DNA of 64,000 nt from Rheum nobile (taxonomy: Eukaryota; Streptophyta; Magnoliopsida; Caryophyllales; Polygonaceae): positions 2,542,001 to 2,606,000 of the forward strand of contig WOAB01000719.1 in assembly GCA_027886185.1 (NCBI GenBank). Reading direction: 5' to 3'. Below are positions 46,218 to 57,456 of the stretch, one piece after another. The position numbers and the translations under genes are program-made. Numbering within the stretch: the stretch's first letter is position 1; each line of letters opens with the position of its first letter. The notes beneath the pieces are model-generated. The model saw nothing but the letters and a program-made list of their open reading frames with translations, made no database searches and was not told the DNA's origin.

Positions 46218-48507
46218 GTACATACATGTTTTCCCAAGTTTATTTCAAATTTAGTAAATAAAAACCGTTTGTTATATATAGTTTAGAATGTTCATTAAAA
46301 CGTACATACGATCATTACGTTAGTGATTACATATGTTAGCTTATACATTATGTTAGTCTTTTTAGGTTGTATTTTCGGTATCCTCTATAGTTGTGAAATA
46401 AATACGATGATTACATGTATTAGGTTAGTGGACATTATATTAGTCTTTTTAGGTGGTATTTTCGGTATCCTCTATAGTTGAGAAATAAATAGGATGATTA
46501 CATGTTTTAAGTTAGTAGACATTATGTTAGTCTTTTTATGTGGTATTTTCGGTATCCTCTAATGTATATTTATTGGTAAAATAAATAGGATGATTACATG
46601 TGTTAGCTTATACATTATGTTACTCTTTTGTTAATAAATTACATGTTTTAGCATAGATATTATGTTAGTATTTTATTAATGAATTACATGGTTTGGCTTA
46701 GACATTAAACATGTATTTGTAGTTGTTATTTACGGGAACCTCAGTTATATATATTGGTCAAATGAATAGGAGTTTCAATTATTAAGTAAATTACATATTT
46801 GTGGTTAGAACAACATTATGTTAGTTTTTTTAAATCGCTCTTAGAAAATCCTCTAATGTATAATTTTTTAAAATAAATAGGACGATACTAGTGAAAGCGA
46901 TTTTTTGTCAGTCGACTATTCTTCTCATTTTACTACAAGTGATGAATGGAGTGATAGAGACACTATGATTGATTAGGCTAAGAATGTCATTTTGGGACTG
47001 TGTATGATGATCGTTACAAGTAAATCATGGGATAGAAAGGTCATATTGTCGTGTGAGGAGTCTAGATCATATAGATCAGTAGAGAAGAAGAACGAGGTTC
47101 AGGGTCCCAAGGCAACCCCTAAACGGAAAAACAAATCGAGAACAAAGAAGAGCACGCGAGTGCCCGTTTCAGTTTCATGGGTTGTTAGGGAAAAGAGGTT
47201 AGAAATCGAGCACATGGACATTATCCGTCGTTAGTGGATGCCACATCCATGATCTTTCAAGTAGTTTGATTGGTCATGCATTTGTTGGACGACTTACACA
47301 AGAGCAACGTTAGAGAGTGAAGGTTATGTTTGTCTCCAGCACAAAGCCGAAGGCATGAGTCTATTTCTAGAGGAGGATCCCTAATGCTTGACATCAAGGA
47401 ATCAATTGTACAATTGCAAGGCTAAGGAGAGGCAGAAATCCAGAGGGAATTTGACGGTGCCGCAATACATGTTGGAGTTTCTAAAGTAAAAAGGATATTA
47501 TACAGACATCGACAGGGTTACGGTTGATGGAAAGGAGGTTTTGAGTGACCTTTTTGTTTGTCACCCCGATGCTAGACATTTGTTGCGTTTGTTCCCCCAC
47601 TTCGTCATCATGTATATGACCTACAAGACCAATAGGTATTTGTACTTTGGTTATTGTTATTACTACATCTAAAATATGTAATTGCATCTAAATCTTCAAT
47701 TTTTAAAATTTATAGGTACGATATGCCTTTGTTGGAGTTTGTTTGACTCACTTGCACCAACCTTACGTTGTGTATTGCCATCGTATTCATGCAAAATGAG
47801 AAAGTGGAGCACTACAAATGGACCTTGAGTCGCCTTAAGATAATGTTTCGGAGACAGGAACCGAAGGCGATCATGTCAGATCGAGAGCTCGGAGTTGTGA
47901 AGGCTCTCAAAGTAGTCTTTCCAAATATGCGTCATCTGTTGTGTAGGATCCATGTGAACCGCAACGTGGAAACTTATGCTAGGGATAGGGCTGAAGACTT
48001 TGAGCATTTTTGTGGTAATGTTTGTTGGTTGTTGAGGTCCGCCACTGAGGAAGTATATGAGGCATGACTTGAATACTTGAGGGAGAAGTGGAAACGGTTG
48101 ATGAAGTACGTCGAGCGAGTATGGCTTGAACTGTACAAGGAGATGCTAGTCTGTGCATGGTGCGACACAGTTATCCATTTCGCCACAAGATCATCAAACA
48201 TGTAAATGCATAAGTGCAACTAGGAAAACCCTTTAGATATGTATCAATGTATATTAAGTTTAACTTGAGTTTTATTTTCAGGGTCGAGAGTCAGCACTCT
48301 ATGTTGAAGTACATGATCCAATCATCTGTTGGAGGCTTTGACACCCTCGCGCATCAAATTGACAATATGTTCATTGATCAGGTTTGTGAAATCAAGGGTG
48401 ATATCCAGCAGAGTGCTTTTAAGGCGCCCACTGAGATCGTAAATGGGCCAAACTGGGTGAAGCTTTTTCCAGCCGCATTGTTTATAAGGTCTTGGAAAAG
48501 TGCTTGA
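46155..48507 (+). pseudogene. MULE transposase (FAR1/mudrA type), decayed
   Basis: Exon 1 (46155-46217) reads MSSSSYDDAPGLDSINQEDI. Exon 2 starts at 46881 after AG, with LSVDYSSHFTTSDEW, then a TAG at 46974-46976. A FAR1-like zinc-finger region follows (VILGLCMMIVTSKSW, LSCEESRSYR), then a histidine region and GHAFVGRLT. Next come VPQYMLEFLK and the DDE-type core. The first catalytic position reads VIMYMTYKTN where relatives have LLDSTY, so the Asp is Tyr. The second reads IMSDRELGVV, followed by LLCRIHVNRN (about 47935-47970). The tail has RVESQHSMLKYM after an intron (AG near 48281). Several further stops occur. It is related to the better preserved transposase at 61304-64000 (shared SVDYS-FTT-W pattern). 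Confidence 0.92.
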
Positions 48508-49185
48508 GAATGCTATACAATGAAGCCGCATTGTTTATACGCCAAGTAGTTTTTGGGTTTAGGGCATAATTTTTTGGGGTTTAATGTTTGTTGTAAGGTT
48601 TTTTAGCGTTTATGGGTAATTGCCTCGTAATGCATATGGGTTTACAAAGACGTAAAACCACAATACGAATAAAAAAATACCTAAAACCACAATTCGAATC
48701 CACATAAAAGACGTAAATACATAATAGGAACAAACACAAAATGTCAGTACAAGACACATAATATCATTGAGAGTACGAAATACAAAATAGTAGCTAGATC
48801 TCGTCGTCGCTAGACGACGTATGCCCAATCGCTGCCTACTCGGCCGTTGCCCTCTCAGTCGTGTCCTTGGATGACTCACCCTTCTCATATATAGACGGAA
48901 CATGCGTTGCTCGGGCTCGATTCTCTACTGTTATAGACGACTCGACTGCAACACCCGAGGACTAGGACGATTGTTGTGAGGCCTATATAAGCGGATCAAC
49001 TACAGGAAGCTCGTCGCCGTAGAGAATGGCCAGCATATGGTCCCATTCCCGTCTGCCACCCATAGCTGAATAATCTCCTGAACAAATGTTGTCGCCATAA
49101 CCAAACACTACAAAACAAAATAAATTTTTTTATACGTGGATTTCGAGAATAATAATAACAAATAGGTAAAATCAAATGAAATGGT
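48508..49185. other. Spacer between the transposase and the PMD gene
   Basis: No clear domain is seen. A short duplication of GAAGCCGCATTGTTTATA lies near 48470 and 48520. Ser/Arg-rich readings on minus at 48610-48960 may be the low-complexity tail of the PMD gene, but stops interrupt them. Confidence 0.4.
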
Positions 49186-49189
49186 GGAG

Positions 49190-50449
49190 AAATGTACTCT
49201 ATGCGCGTCGACAGCCGGAGGAGGACCTCATATAATACGAGGTTGGACTCGTGATAGGGGGCTCACATACGAATGTGATATCTGGAGATACCAGTCCGGG
49301 TACTCGCCGTCCACATCCCACGTTGGGACGGCCATCGGGCTCTCCAAATTAAATGAACAAAGATGCACCTCGAGATCCTCCCAGTCGTCCAATGTGGGGT
49401 CAAAGGTCAATATGTATAGCTTTTTCCATGTAGCCTTGATTGGGCATAATGCGTACGATGGCTATATGACATCCAAGGGTCTGCTCTACTGCTGTCCAAA
49501 TTGGCGTACAACCTGATCGGGCATGTACGGCTCAACAACATCCAAGAAACGAATCGTCCCTCGATATATGGAGGCCCTTTTGACGGCAACAAAATCTAGA
49601 CTGTCATAATGCGTCTATCGTACCTGCAATGATAAACAAATACAATCGTGTAAATAATTATTCATAAGTGCAACATAAATATTATAAAATTAGGGTGCTT
49701 ACATCCTCGGGTCGATACTCATCCAAGATACACCTGTAATGTCGGTTGTTGTCGGGAGCACGTAGTGCGGTGCGCTAGATGTAATATCGAGCAGTGCGTC
49801 GCTCGTTGTCATCCTTGCGGGGAAGGGGTTTAGAGCTCCCCGGGAAATATATGAAGTACGTCCATATCCACGCCTACATATGAATTAATAAAGCTGGTTC
49901 ACAATAATTTTACAAATTTAATAACTAAGACAACAACACTAAATTTATCGTTCATTTACCTGAAGCAGATAGGTACACTTCGCTATGCCTGATGTCTTCC
50001 CCCGAGAAGCCTCATCAAGGTTCCTATGCAACAAGGCTAGCACCTCGGTTCCCCAAATTATGTCAACGACACGCCCCCAATCCTCAAACAACGACAACAT
50101 TCTCATCATTAGCTGGTTCATGGACTTATCCACGAAAATGCTGCAAGACATGGCGTGTTATAGGTATCCCGCCAGTATCGACTCGGGCTCGTCGTCGTCC
50201 TCTATCATGCGTAGAACGTGCGTAAAAACTCAAAGGCAGTAACCCGACCCTTCCTAACTTCCTTCAGCATCTCCTCCTCGTCAATACCGAACATATAATC
50301 AAACACCTCTGCATGCTCCCATATCTAGAAAAAAAAATCAGATTTGTTGTCACCGCCTCCTCCGCTTGCTCCGCAGCCACCACTTGCTTCTCCTCTGCCG
50401 CACCCGCTATCAGGTCTTCGCCGCCGCCGCAAAATCCTCCACTCGCCAT
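49190..50449 (-). pseudogene. Plant mobile domain (PMD, aminotransferase-like) gene, decayed
   Basis: It starts at ATG 50449 (MASGGFCGGGEDLI, an acidic/Ala-rich leader). Minus blocks follow in order: EVFDYMFGIDEEEMLKEVRK (about 50310-50250), then CSIFVDKSMNQLMMRML and IIWGTEVLALLHRNL (about 50145-50020) with ASRGKTSGIAKCTYLLQ. Next is AWIWTYFIYFPG (about 49870-49835) and then EPYMPDQVVRQFGQQ (about 49535-49490), ending in a Trp-rich block with VPTWDVDGEYPDWYLQIS (about 49300). These are the signature stretches of the plant mobile domain (MAIN/MAIL-like), known in both host genes and transposons. Frameshift and stop codons (near 50212, 50155, 49785, 49620 and 49490) make it a pseudogene. It is convergent with the MULE transposase, so it is probably MULE cargo. 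Confidence 0.85.
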
Positions 50450-50869
50450 TGTTGTGTTGTTGTGTTGCAACTGCCGCCGCTTGCTGTGTTTAGGGTTTGT
50501 GTGTTTGTCGCAATAAGGAAGATGACCATTTCAGCACTACTATATAGCACCTCCTTGGGCGCTATGTAGTAGCGCACAAGATTTTTTTGGTCAATGCGCT
50601 ACCACGTAGCACATTGACCTATTTCCTTTTTTTATAATTATTTAATTTTTTAATTCCTAAATAGGTTTAACTACATCTGTTTTAAAAAATCGGTTTAGGT
50701 ATATGCGCTACTTAGTAGCTCTCATACCTTAATTTTAAAAAAATAAAAATAAAAATTCAATGACGGTGCATGGACGGATTTTTATAGTGCAAAAATTATC
50801 CCCGTTTATTTTCTAATACACTAACTCTACTAGCTACTAGTGTAGAAATATGTTCATGATACATCAAGA

Positions 50870-51502
50870 TAGTGGCGGAACCAGAAAAAATTGAAAGGGG
50901 GGTCACACTATCATGACCGACTGACTGAGTGATAAAGTACGACGACCAATAAAATATTATTATTATTTAACTTAAAAATTTAGACGTAAGTTATTTTATT
51001 TATGTATAATTTATTCTCATTATTTTGAGTTTAGTTATTCTCATACCTACTTCTACTAGCATTTTATTGTTTATGTTTTATGAAAAAAACTACCTTGTTA
51101 ATAGTTTAATAGATAACTAGTTTTTTTCGTAATTAATAAAAAAGTAGTTACATATGAAATAATATCGTAGTCAATAAAGACAATAATACATGTATATGTA
51201 AAATGTTGGACTTATTATAAAGAAGAGTTATAAATGGAAGTGAGCTGGACAAATGAAAAAATAGAGAAAAGCACGGCTAAGTGGAGGAATTAGAAACTTG
51301 GGCCACAGGCCCACATTGGAATAAAAAAGAAAGGAAGAGAAAGGATTAGCAGGGCTCGAACACAGAATCAAACTAGAAGCAGTAAGTGGTAGACACCAAC
51401 TGAACTATTTAGTCTCTTTGTCGTATTATGTAAACTAATATACATGTAATAAGTCAGGCGAAAAGGGCATGGGACCCCGCTGGACCCCCGGCTCCGCCTC
51501 TG
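50870..51502. mobile_element. Non-autonomous hAT-like element, 633 bp, with 8-bp TSD
   Basis: The left end TAGTGGCGGAACCAG and the right end (on minus) CAGAGGCGGAGCCGG are inverted. CATCAAGA flanks both sides (50862-50869 and 51503-51510). The inner sequence has G-rich then C-rich margins. Near the right end on minus lies a tRNA-promoter-like stretch (TTCAGTTGGTGTCTACCAC then TGTTCGAGCC, about 51415-51355), possibly a nested SINE. There is no ORF of note. Confidence 0.85.
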
Positions 51503-51510
51503 CATCAAGA

Positions 51511-52517
51511 AAGGGAATATCAATTTGAAAATTTCAAACTTTGGAATTAACATGGGCAAAAAGCTTTTTAGAGAACTCAAGTGGTGACTTCACTCATAAT
51601 TTAATCTTGTGCAAAAATAAGAATAAGGAAAACTTTATTTTACTCCCTTTTTTTTATCGTGGAATATTTGGTATTATAGAAACAACATAATTTTTTGAAA
51701 TGATTCAAATACTCAAAGTCCCGTCTCATTCCCTCAAACCAATCAGTTATTAATTATAAGGAATGGATGGCTTGTAGAATTAGCAAAGATGAAGATAAAA
51801 AGAAATCGCAGACAAAAACCAGGCTTGTAACGAAAGGTCAATATATTTGGAGGAAGACATATCGTGGATGGGTCAAGCTAAACTTTGACTGATCCAAACG
51901 ATTCGATAATTCATCTCACATTAGTTAAATTCTTAGAAACCATGACAATTCTTTCTTAAATATAGACAATAAAGAGGGCCGACTCTTAGCAGGTTCTACC
52001 GGTCTGACCGATTTGGGACCCCTTGTATTAAAAATTTAGCCCTTATATCAAAAAATGCACTGTAAATAAGTGCTTGTTTAGTTGGTCTAGTGGTCATGTA
52101 AGGTGTCCTGAATGGAATTAGTTGCGGGGTCGATCCGTATGATGGCTTGTCATTTTAATTTTTTTCTGTTTAATTATTAGTTTTGTGGGGCCCTCTGTTG
52201 TAAGGATTTTTTCCATTGTAAAATTATCCAGTTGGTGCAGGATCACTTTTCTTTTTTCTTTCTTCCATTATTAATAAATTTTTTTTTTTCTTGTTTTGTT
52301 AACATTTTCTAAACAAGTTTATAACTAAATACGTAACATTTATTTGTAAGTAAATTGATGTATACATTTCTTACGATTCGAACTTATTAAAATATGTAAT
52401 TATTTCATTCCAATATTTTTTATTTTGATATTCCTAATTTAAAATCTTGGTTAACTAGATACATTATATGAATACAAATATCTAAGTCTAACCGAAAAAA
52501 ATTAGTCGAAGTTATTA
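51511..52517. other. Gene-free AT-rich DNA with a possible tRNA-derived SINE
   Basis: AT-rich with no coding blocks. At about 52073-52140 an A-box-like TTTAGTTGGTCTAGTGG is followed about 40 bp later by a B-box-like GGGGTCGATCC. The spacing is that of a tRNA-derived SINE head. No 3' tail or TSD was identified, so it is only a suggestion. Confidence 0.35.
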
Positions 52518-52520
52518 TGA

Positions 52521-52990
52521 GTGCTCGTTTGGTTAAAGAGAGGAAGTGCAATTCTCTGAAATTTACTTTCCATTAAGTAAGTTCTTAGGATTTACAATTC
52601 CTAGGAATTAAGAGGTTATGTTTGGTTAACATTTTAATCATATGATATTGAAAACTATATTTTGTTTGGTTGGATGTGGAAAGTTTGCATGAATTTATAT
52701 AAAATTACTACTATAACCCTATAAATATAATGGGGGAATAAAATCTTGAGAGAGCGTAATGTTTTAAGAGAGGGTAATTAGGTGATTTGAGGATTAAAAT
52801 AATGGGGGAAAATTTTTTACCTACCCCTTGTAGGTAAGTATACTTCCTGTATAATGGAGAAATTAGAAATCCCATAAATTTAAATACATGGGTTTTCTAG
52901 ATAGAAAAAGGGTAACCAAACACATGTATTTGATTCCACTTCCTGGGATATTTAAATTCTCATGAATTTGCTTCCAAATCAAACAAGAAC
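52521..52990. repeat. MITE-like element, 470 bp
   Basis: The left GTGCTCGTTTGGTT and the right, on minus, GTTCTTGTTTGATT are imperfect terminal inverted repeats. TGA occurs on both sides (52518-52520 and 52991-52993). Internal sequence is also loosely palindromic (for example ACATGGGTTTTC versus the GTTTGGTTAACA side). No ORF. Confidence 0.45.
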
Positions 52991-53104
52991 TGAAATGACT
53001 ATGAACATCTAAACTATTTAAAGGCCTAATATTTATTTTAGCACCGGACCACCCAAATCTCGGGGACGGCCTGACAACAAACAAAGGAAAAGGTTCATGT
53101 CAGA

Positions 53105-53505
53105 ATGCGCGTTTAGGTGAGAACGTGAGAATGCCGGATGTGCATGAATTTTGCATGTATATACATAAATTTGTGACTATATGGTAATTATGTGTAAGTG
53201 AAAATTCATATACATACAGGCAAAAACATGCACATTTATGTGCATATATTTTTTTACTATATGTTAGTGACTATGTGTAAGTGAAAACTCATGCACATAC
53301 AAACAAAAATTCATGTACACCTCAAGATGTGTATGGAATTTTGCATGTATGTGCATTAGTGCATATATGTTTTACTATATGTGTGGCTATGTGTAAGTGA
53401 AAATCCATAAACATAAGCAAAAATTCATGCATATCATAAGATGTGCATGGATTTTTATTTATATGTGTGTATTCTAACATTCTCACCTAAGCACCCATTA
53501 TCACC
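53105..53505. repeat. MITE-like element with internal tandem repeats
   Basis: TTTAGGTGAGAACGTGAG at 53111 is inverted as CATTCTCACCTAAGCAC at about 53479-53495. Inside are about three ~120-bp repeats, each with CTATGTGTAAGTGAAAA and AAAATTCATGCA. It belongs to the same end family as 1790-3870 and 4505-4600. No TSD was confirmed. Confidence 0.55.
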
Positions 53506-53509
53506 TGAT

Positions 53510-54863
53510 CCGCCCTCAAAAATAAATACTTGATACTACTTTATACACATTGAAGCGTATGCATCATTGGAAAGAATAAGAAGAGCTTTATCTTTAAATA
53601 CAAAGAGGATTATTATCGAAGGCGATAACATATTCGTCATTAATCGTATTAACGAAATTTTGAAAATACCATGAGAAATAAATACTTGATACTTTTTCCC
53701 TTTTAAATTACTTTGGCTCTTTCTTAGTTTTTCATTGTTTCAGAAAATGTAATAGGGTTGCAGATTACTTGGCCCTATTGACATTGATCTGGAAAAAATT
53801 TGAGGATTCCTAAATGGCTTTCTAGCTCATGGATATTTATACTTTATGCATGTATTGAGGGATCAATTTTGTAATAGAAATTTTAGTATTGATTTTTCGT
53901 TGTAAATGTTTTGTTAAGATTATCAGATATGATAATTAGACTGACCCTTTACTTAAAAAAGTAATTTAATATTTATTTCAAAGAAAAAAGAATCAAACTT
54001 TAGTGATAATGTGATTTAAATAAAAAAGAATCAAACCCTTAAGTCTTAAATATTTACTTTAAAGCTCATTTTTTATTTTTTTTGTCGTATATTGGTGAAG
54101 TTAATGTGATTTATATCATTTCATTGCCAAAGTTTGTTATATATGTTAATGGATTGTGATTCGATTCACCATGACATCATGATTTAAATAGAAAACTAGT
54201 TTTAAACTGAGAATTGATAAACCGGTAAACAAAAGGCATTCATTTGATTAAAAAACACAAAACATAAGTTCCACCATGCTTCAAACTATAAGTATGAAGA
54301 AAAATACTCCGCATATCCCACCGACGTCCATACTAATGAAGACATGCCTAGAATCTAACCCTTGGGGAATCAGTTGCAACGTGAAAGAACAGTCAATACC
54401 AAAAAGCAAAAGAAGACATGTCATTTTTTATTAGTAATTGAAGATTTAATGTCATTTTTAAAAATTTGAATGGGATATATTTGCAAAAAATAAAGAGGAT
54501 AGATTAGAAATGCAAATGAGTTAGTAAAAGCTGACTGAAAGGGGATATTGGTTGTTATTTCTCTTCTATAAAATAGTTGAATAATAAGAATAATATATTG
54601 TGCGATTTTACCATCACTTTTTTTATGTCGCAATTTTAAAGGAGAGAGTCTTGCAGCTAGTTTGTTCCCCGACTACGTGACGTTTCATTAATTTATACTC
54701 ACCCGTCCCGTGTGTCTTACCCACCATACAAAGGTCATTTACTCCCATTTCGATTTTTTTCTATCAAACACTCTTGCATTATATCTTTTATATTTATATC
54801 AATTTGTCCGGCTATTGAATTTTTTAGTATCTTGATTTACCATATATGTTGATATTTTTCAAT
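53510..54863. other. Gene-free AT-rich DNA
   Basis: Long AT-rich runs; the short reading at 53560-53700 and the minus ORF at 54421-54633 show no domain. Nothing else is visible. Confidence 0.45.
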
Positions 54864-54868
54864 CTTTT

Positions 54869-57387
54869 TGTAATATCCCTCAATTTTTAATAAGGATATT
54901 TGGGTAATTTTCTCAACCTTCATTCAAATTAATTATTTCGCTTTCAGTGGAGTTCGGATTTTCCGTAACATCCATGATCCTCGAAATAATTCCCTGAGTG
55001 GTATAAAATACATTCGATGTATTTTCGAGACTTATAATATTTGTTTGGATACAAACATATAATTTCCGGGGTTAAAAACCCATACCAAAACAATTTCCCC
55101 AAAAAGTTTCTCAGGCCAAGCTCGGTGTCACTCCCGCGTGTGTCCACGCCATCCTCAGAATTTGGGGCACCTGTCGAGGGCTTGGTTGGGCACGCCTCCT
55201 CTCGGGTTACAAGGATGATCCTCCTAGAGCTATATAAGAAGCTCGTTGGAGAAGCTGAAAATACACCTCTCCCGTCCGATCTCCCCTGTTCCGATCTCCT
55301 CTAGTTCAAATCCGCCGGCAACCACTCCCGTTCCCGAGCTCGTTCAGCTCTTTCCCGGCGTCGTCTCCTTCGCCTCCGACGAGTCGCTTTCATTTCCACC
55401 GGCGTCGTGAGCTCCCCCTGCTCCGGCAATTTCTTCCGGCGAACCACCGGCGAGGGCGCCTCCGTGCTATGGTGCCGCCGTTTCGCCGTGCTTGATGTTG
55501 TTGCTGCGCGCCACCGCCGCCCTGCTGAACTCCCTCCCCGGCGACGAGGCGACGAAAGCCCGGCGAGATTCCCCCGCCTCCATTGTTGTCGTTGTGGTCG
55601 AGTTACTGTTGTCGTGCTTCGGGGGAGATTGGGGTAGAAGATGACAAGTGGGCCCCATCCCACTTAATTAAGTTCTGTTGCGCTGAAGCCCATTTAAGCT
55701 TCCAGTCCAGATTTAACCCGAGATCGATCGAGCGGTATAATTTCGACTCCCTTTCATCCGTATCTGTCTTTAGGAAAATTCAATCAATATTCTTATGATT
55801 TAAGATCATAAGAATTTATTGAATTTAATTCCTTGAGTTCGTCCAGACAAATTAATTGAGATTAATTAATGTGTCATATGCTGGATCGCGTGTGGACTCG
55901 TAATCTGTTAGAGCTATCTGAAGCTTAGGCCATATCCTCGGAAAGGATATAATCAGTAGTCGTCTCGTCTAGATTCATCACCGAATCTACTTCAGGCAAG
56001 TGGCGGTTCGCTCTTGCTTATCATTCCATACTTCCATTAATTATCAATGGTTTGATTGTTAATTAATTTGGAATGATTTACTGTTTTGTTGGGAACAGTT
56101 TTGATAAATGATGTGAAAAGAATATGATATTATAATAGGTTGTATATCTGCTAAAACAACGCTATTATAGATATATATTTATGATATTAGCCTGGAGGGC
56201 TTTGATATGATTATTACTGTGTTGAACTATTTAGTTAGCACGAGTATTCGTAGGAGCGATGGACTATTCGAGGTCCAGTCGTTTCTTGATAATGATTAAT
56301 GGTGCAAAGGGTGATAAACCCAAAAACCATTTGGTGGGTCATGACCGATCTCTATACTCGGGTATAGAGATGGTGGCACTTAACTGATGCTACAAATCTT
56401 GGGATACGTCCCTTTAGGAGTATGTCCCTCATGGCGAAACATATGTCCTATATGTCCCTCATGGCGAAACATATACTCAATATATGTCCCTCATGGAGAA
56501 ACATATATTTAAAAGCCTATAACGTGATGCGTGTTTTGGAATTCAATAAGATAAGTGCCGTCGTAGCACATGATTAATAAACCTCAAACGAGTAGTGCAG
56601 CTAGGGAATAGTGCAGCTAGGAAAGCTCGTCTTGACTTTGATCAGAGTACCATTCTCTTTCCAATCTGGATTCGCGTTAAGCGGTGAGGTTGGTCGTGAA
56701 CCGAAACATCAAGTCGTTTTTGAACGCTTGTATGAAATTATTTATGTTCCCTAACATTGTCATACTTCCGATAAGACTCAATTCATTGGAGTCTTCTTTT
56801 GGGTTGATTGCTGCGAGACTCAATCTCCAGGATCTTCTCTTGTTCATGCCTTTTGATATCTTCCAGTAGAAGTATGGTGGTTGACTATCGTCGTCGGTTA
56901 TTATTCGAGGAGCGATGAGTTTAACCTAATACGACTACTCGAACCATCTGCTTTGTACCCTTGCATAGTCTTTCATTAGACTAACCAACCGTAATTGTTC
57001 TCTGCATGGTTGGCTGGTGTCATCCGTTTGATTCGGCATATCAGATGAGTCGAGGATCCATGAAGGCTAGATCGACTATGAACATGAACGGTATTTGAAA
57101 ATGTTTTAATCAGGCCACGATCTTTGGGCATTGACTACTGAGGTCAATACTCTTGTAAATTATTTTAAGTCTTCCGCTGTATTGTAATAACTCTGTATTT
57201 TGTCGCATTTGGAATTGTGTTGAAATTTCGCGACTATGTTTTAAATGAAAGTTATGGTAATTTTGTATCATAATTGTTCTTTATGAATTGTGTTTCAATG
57301 GTAAAGCCTGGGGTGGCTTCGGTGCGGAAACCGAGGTCACTGGCGGTAATACCTTTCCAAATGGGCTAAAGATTTGGGGGTGTTACA
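54869..57387. mobile_element. Solo LTR of a large Ty3-type element, 2519 bp, with 5-bp TSD
   Basis: The left end TGTAATATCCCTC and the right end GGGGGTGTTACA form the short inverted termini of an LTR. CTTTT flanks both sides (54864-54868 and 57388-57392). There is no internal retrotransposon region, so it is a solo LTR left by LTR-LTR recombination. TGTAA(C/T)A(C/T)CCC ends and lengths above 2 kb are typical of plant chromovirus-type LTRs. Inside, a GC-rich leader-like region (55240-55640) yields low-complexity ORFs. Three ~36-bp repeats of ATGTCCCTCATGGCGAAACA lie at 56420-56510. Confidence 0.9.
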
Positions 57388-57456
57388 CTTTTCCTTAAAA
57401 AAAATAGATGCTTACTTATCATCAGGGGCGGTACTCGGGGGGGGGGGGGGGGGTTC

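Larger units (their letters stand above)
44950..50830. mobile_element. MULE with transposase (plus) and plant-mobile-domain gene (minus), ends unresolved
   Basis: The inferred element spans the palindromic region before the transposase (GTACGCAAAAATTTAGC motifs, 45060-45310 and again 45800-46030) to a cluster of GCGCTACnnnGTAGCGC-type motifs after the PMD gene (50530-50720). Inside, the transposase and the PMD gene are convergent. I did not see matching terminal repeats or a 9-bp duplication, so the limits are approximate and one end may be lost. Confidence 0.55.

Noticed and set aside
55301..55663. Overlapping ORFs on both strands in a GC-rich patch
   Set aside because: They lie wholly inside the solo LTR and are low-complexity Arg/Pro/Ser readings; most likely an LTR leader, not a gene.
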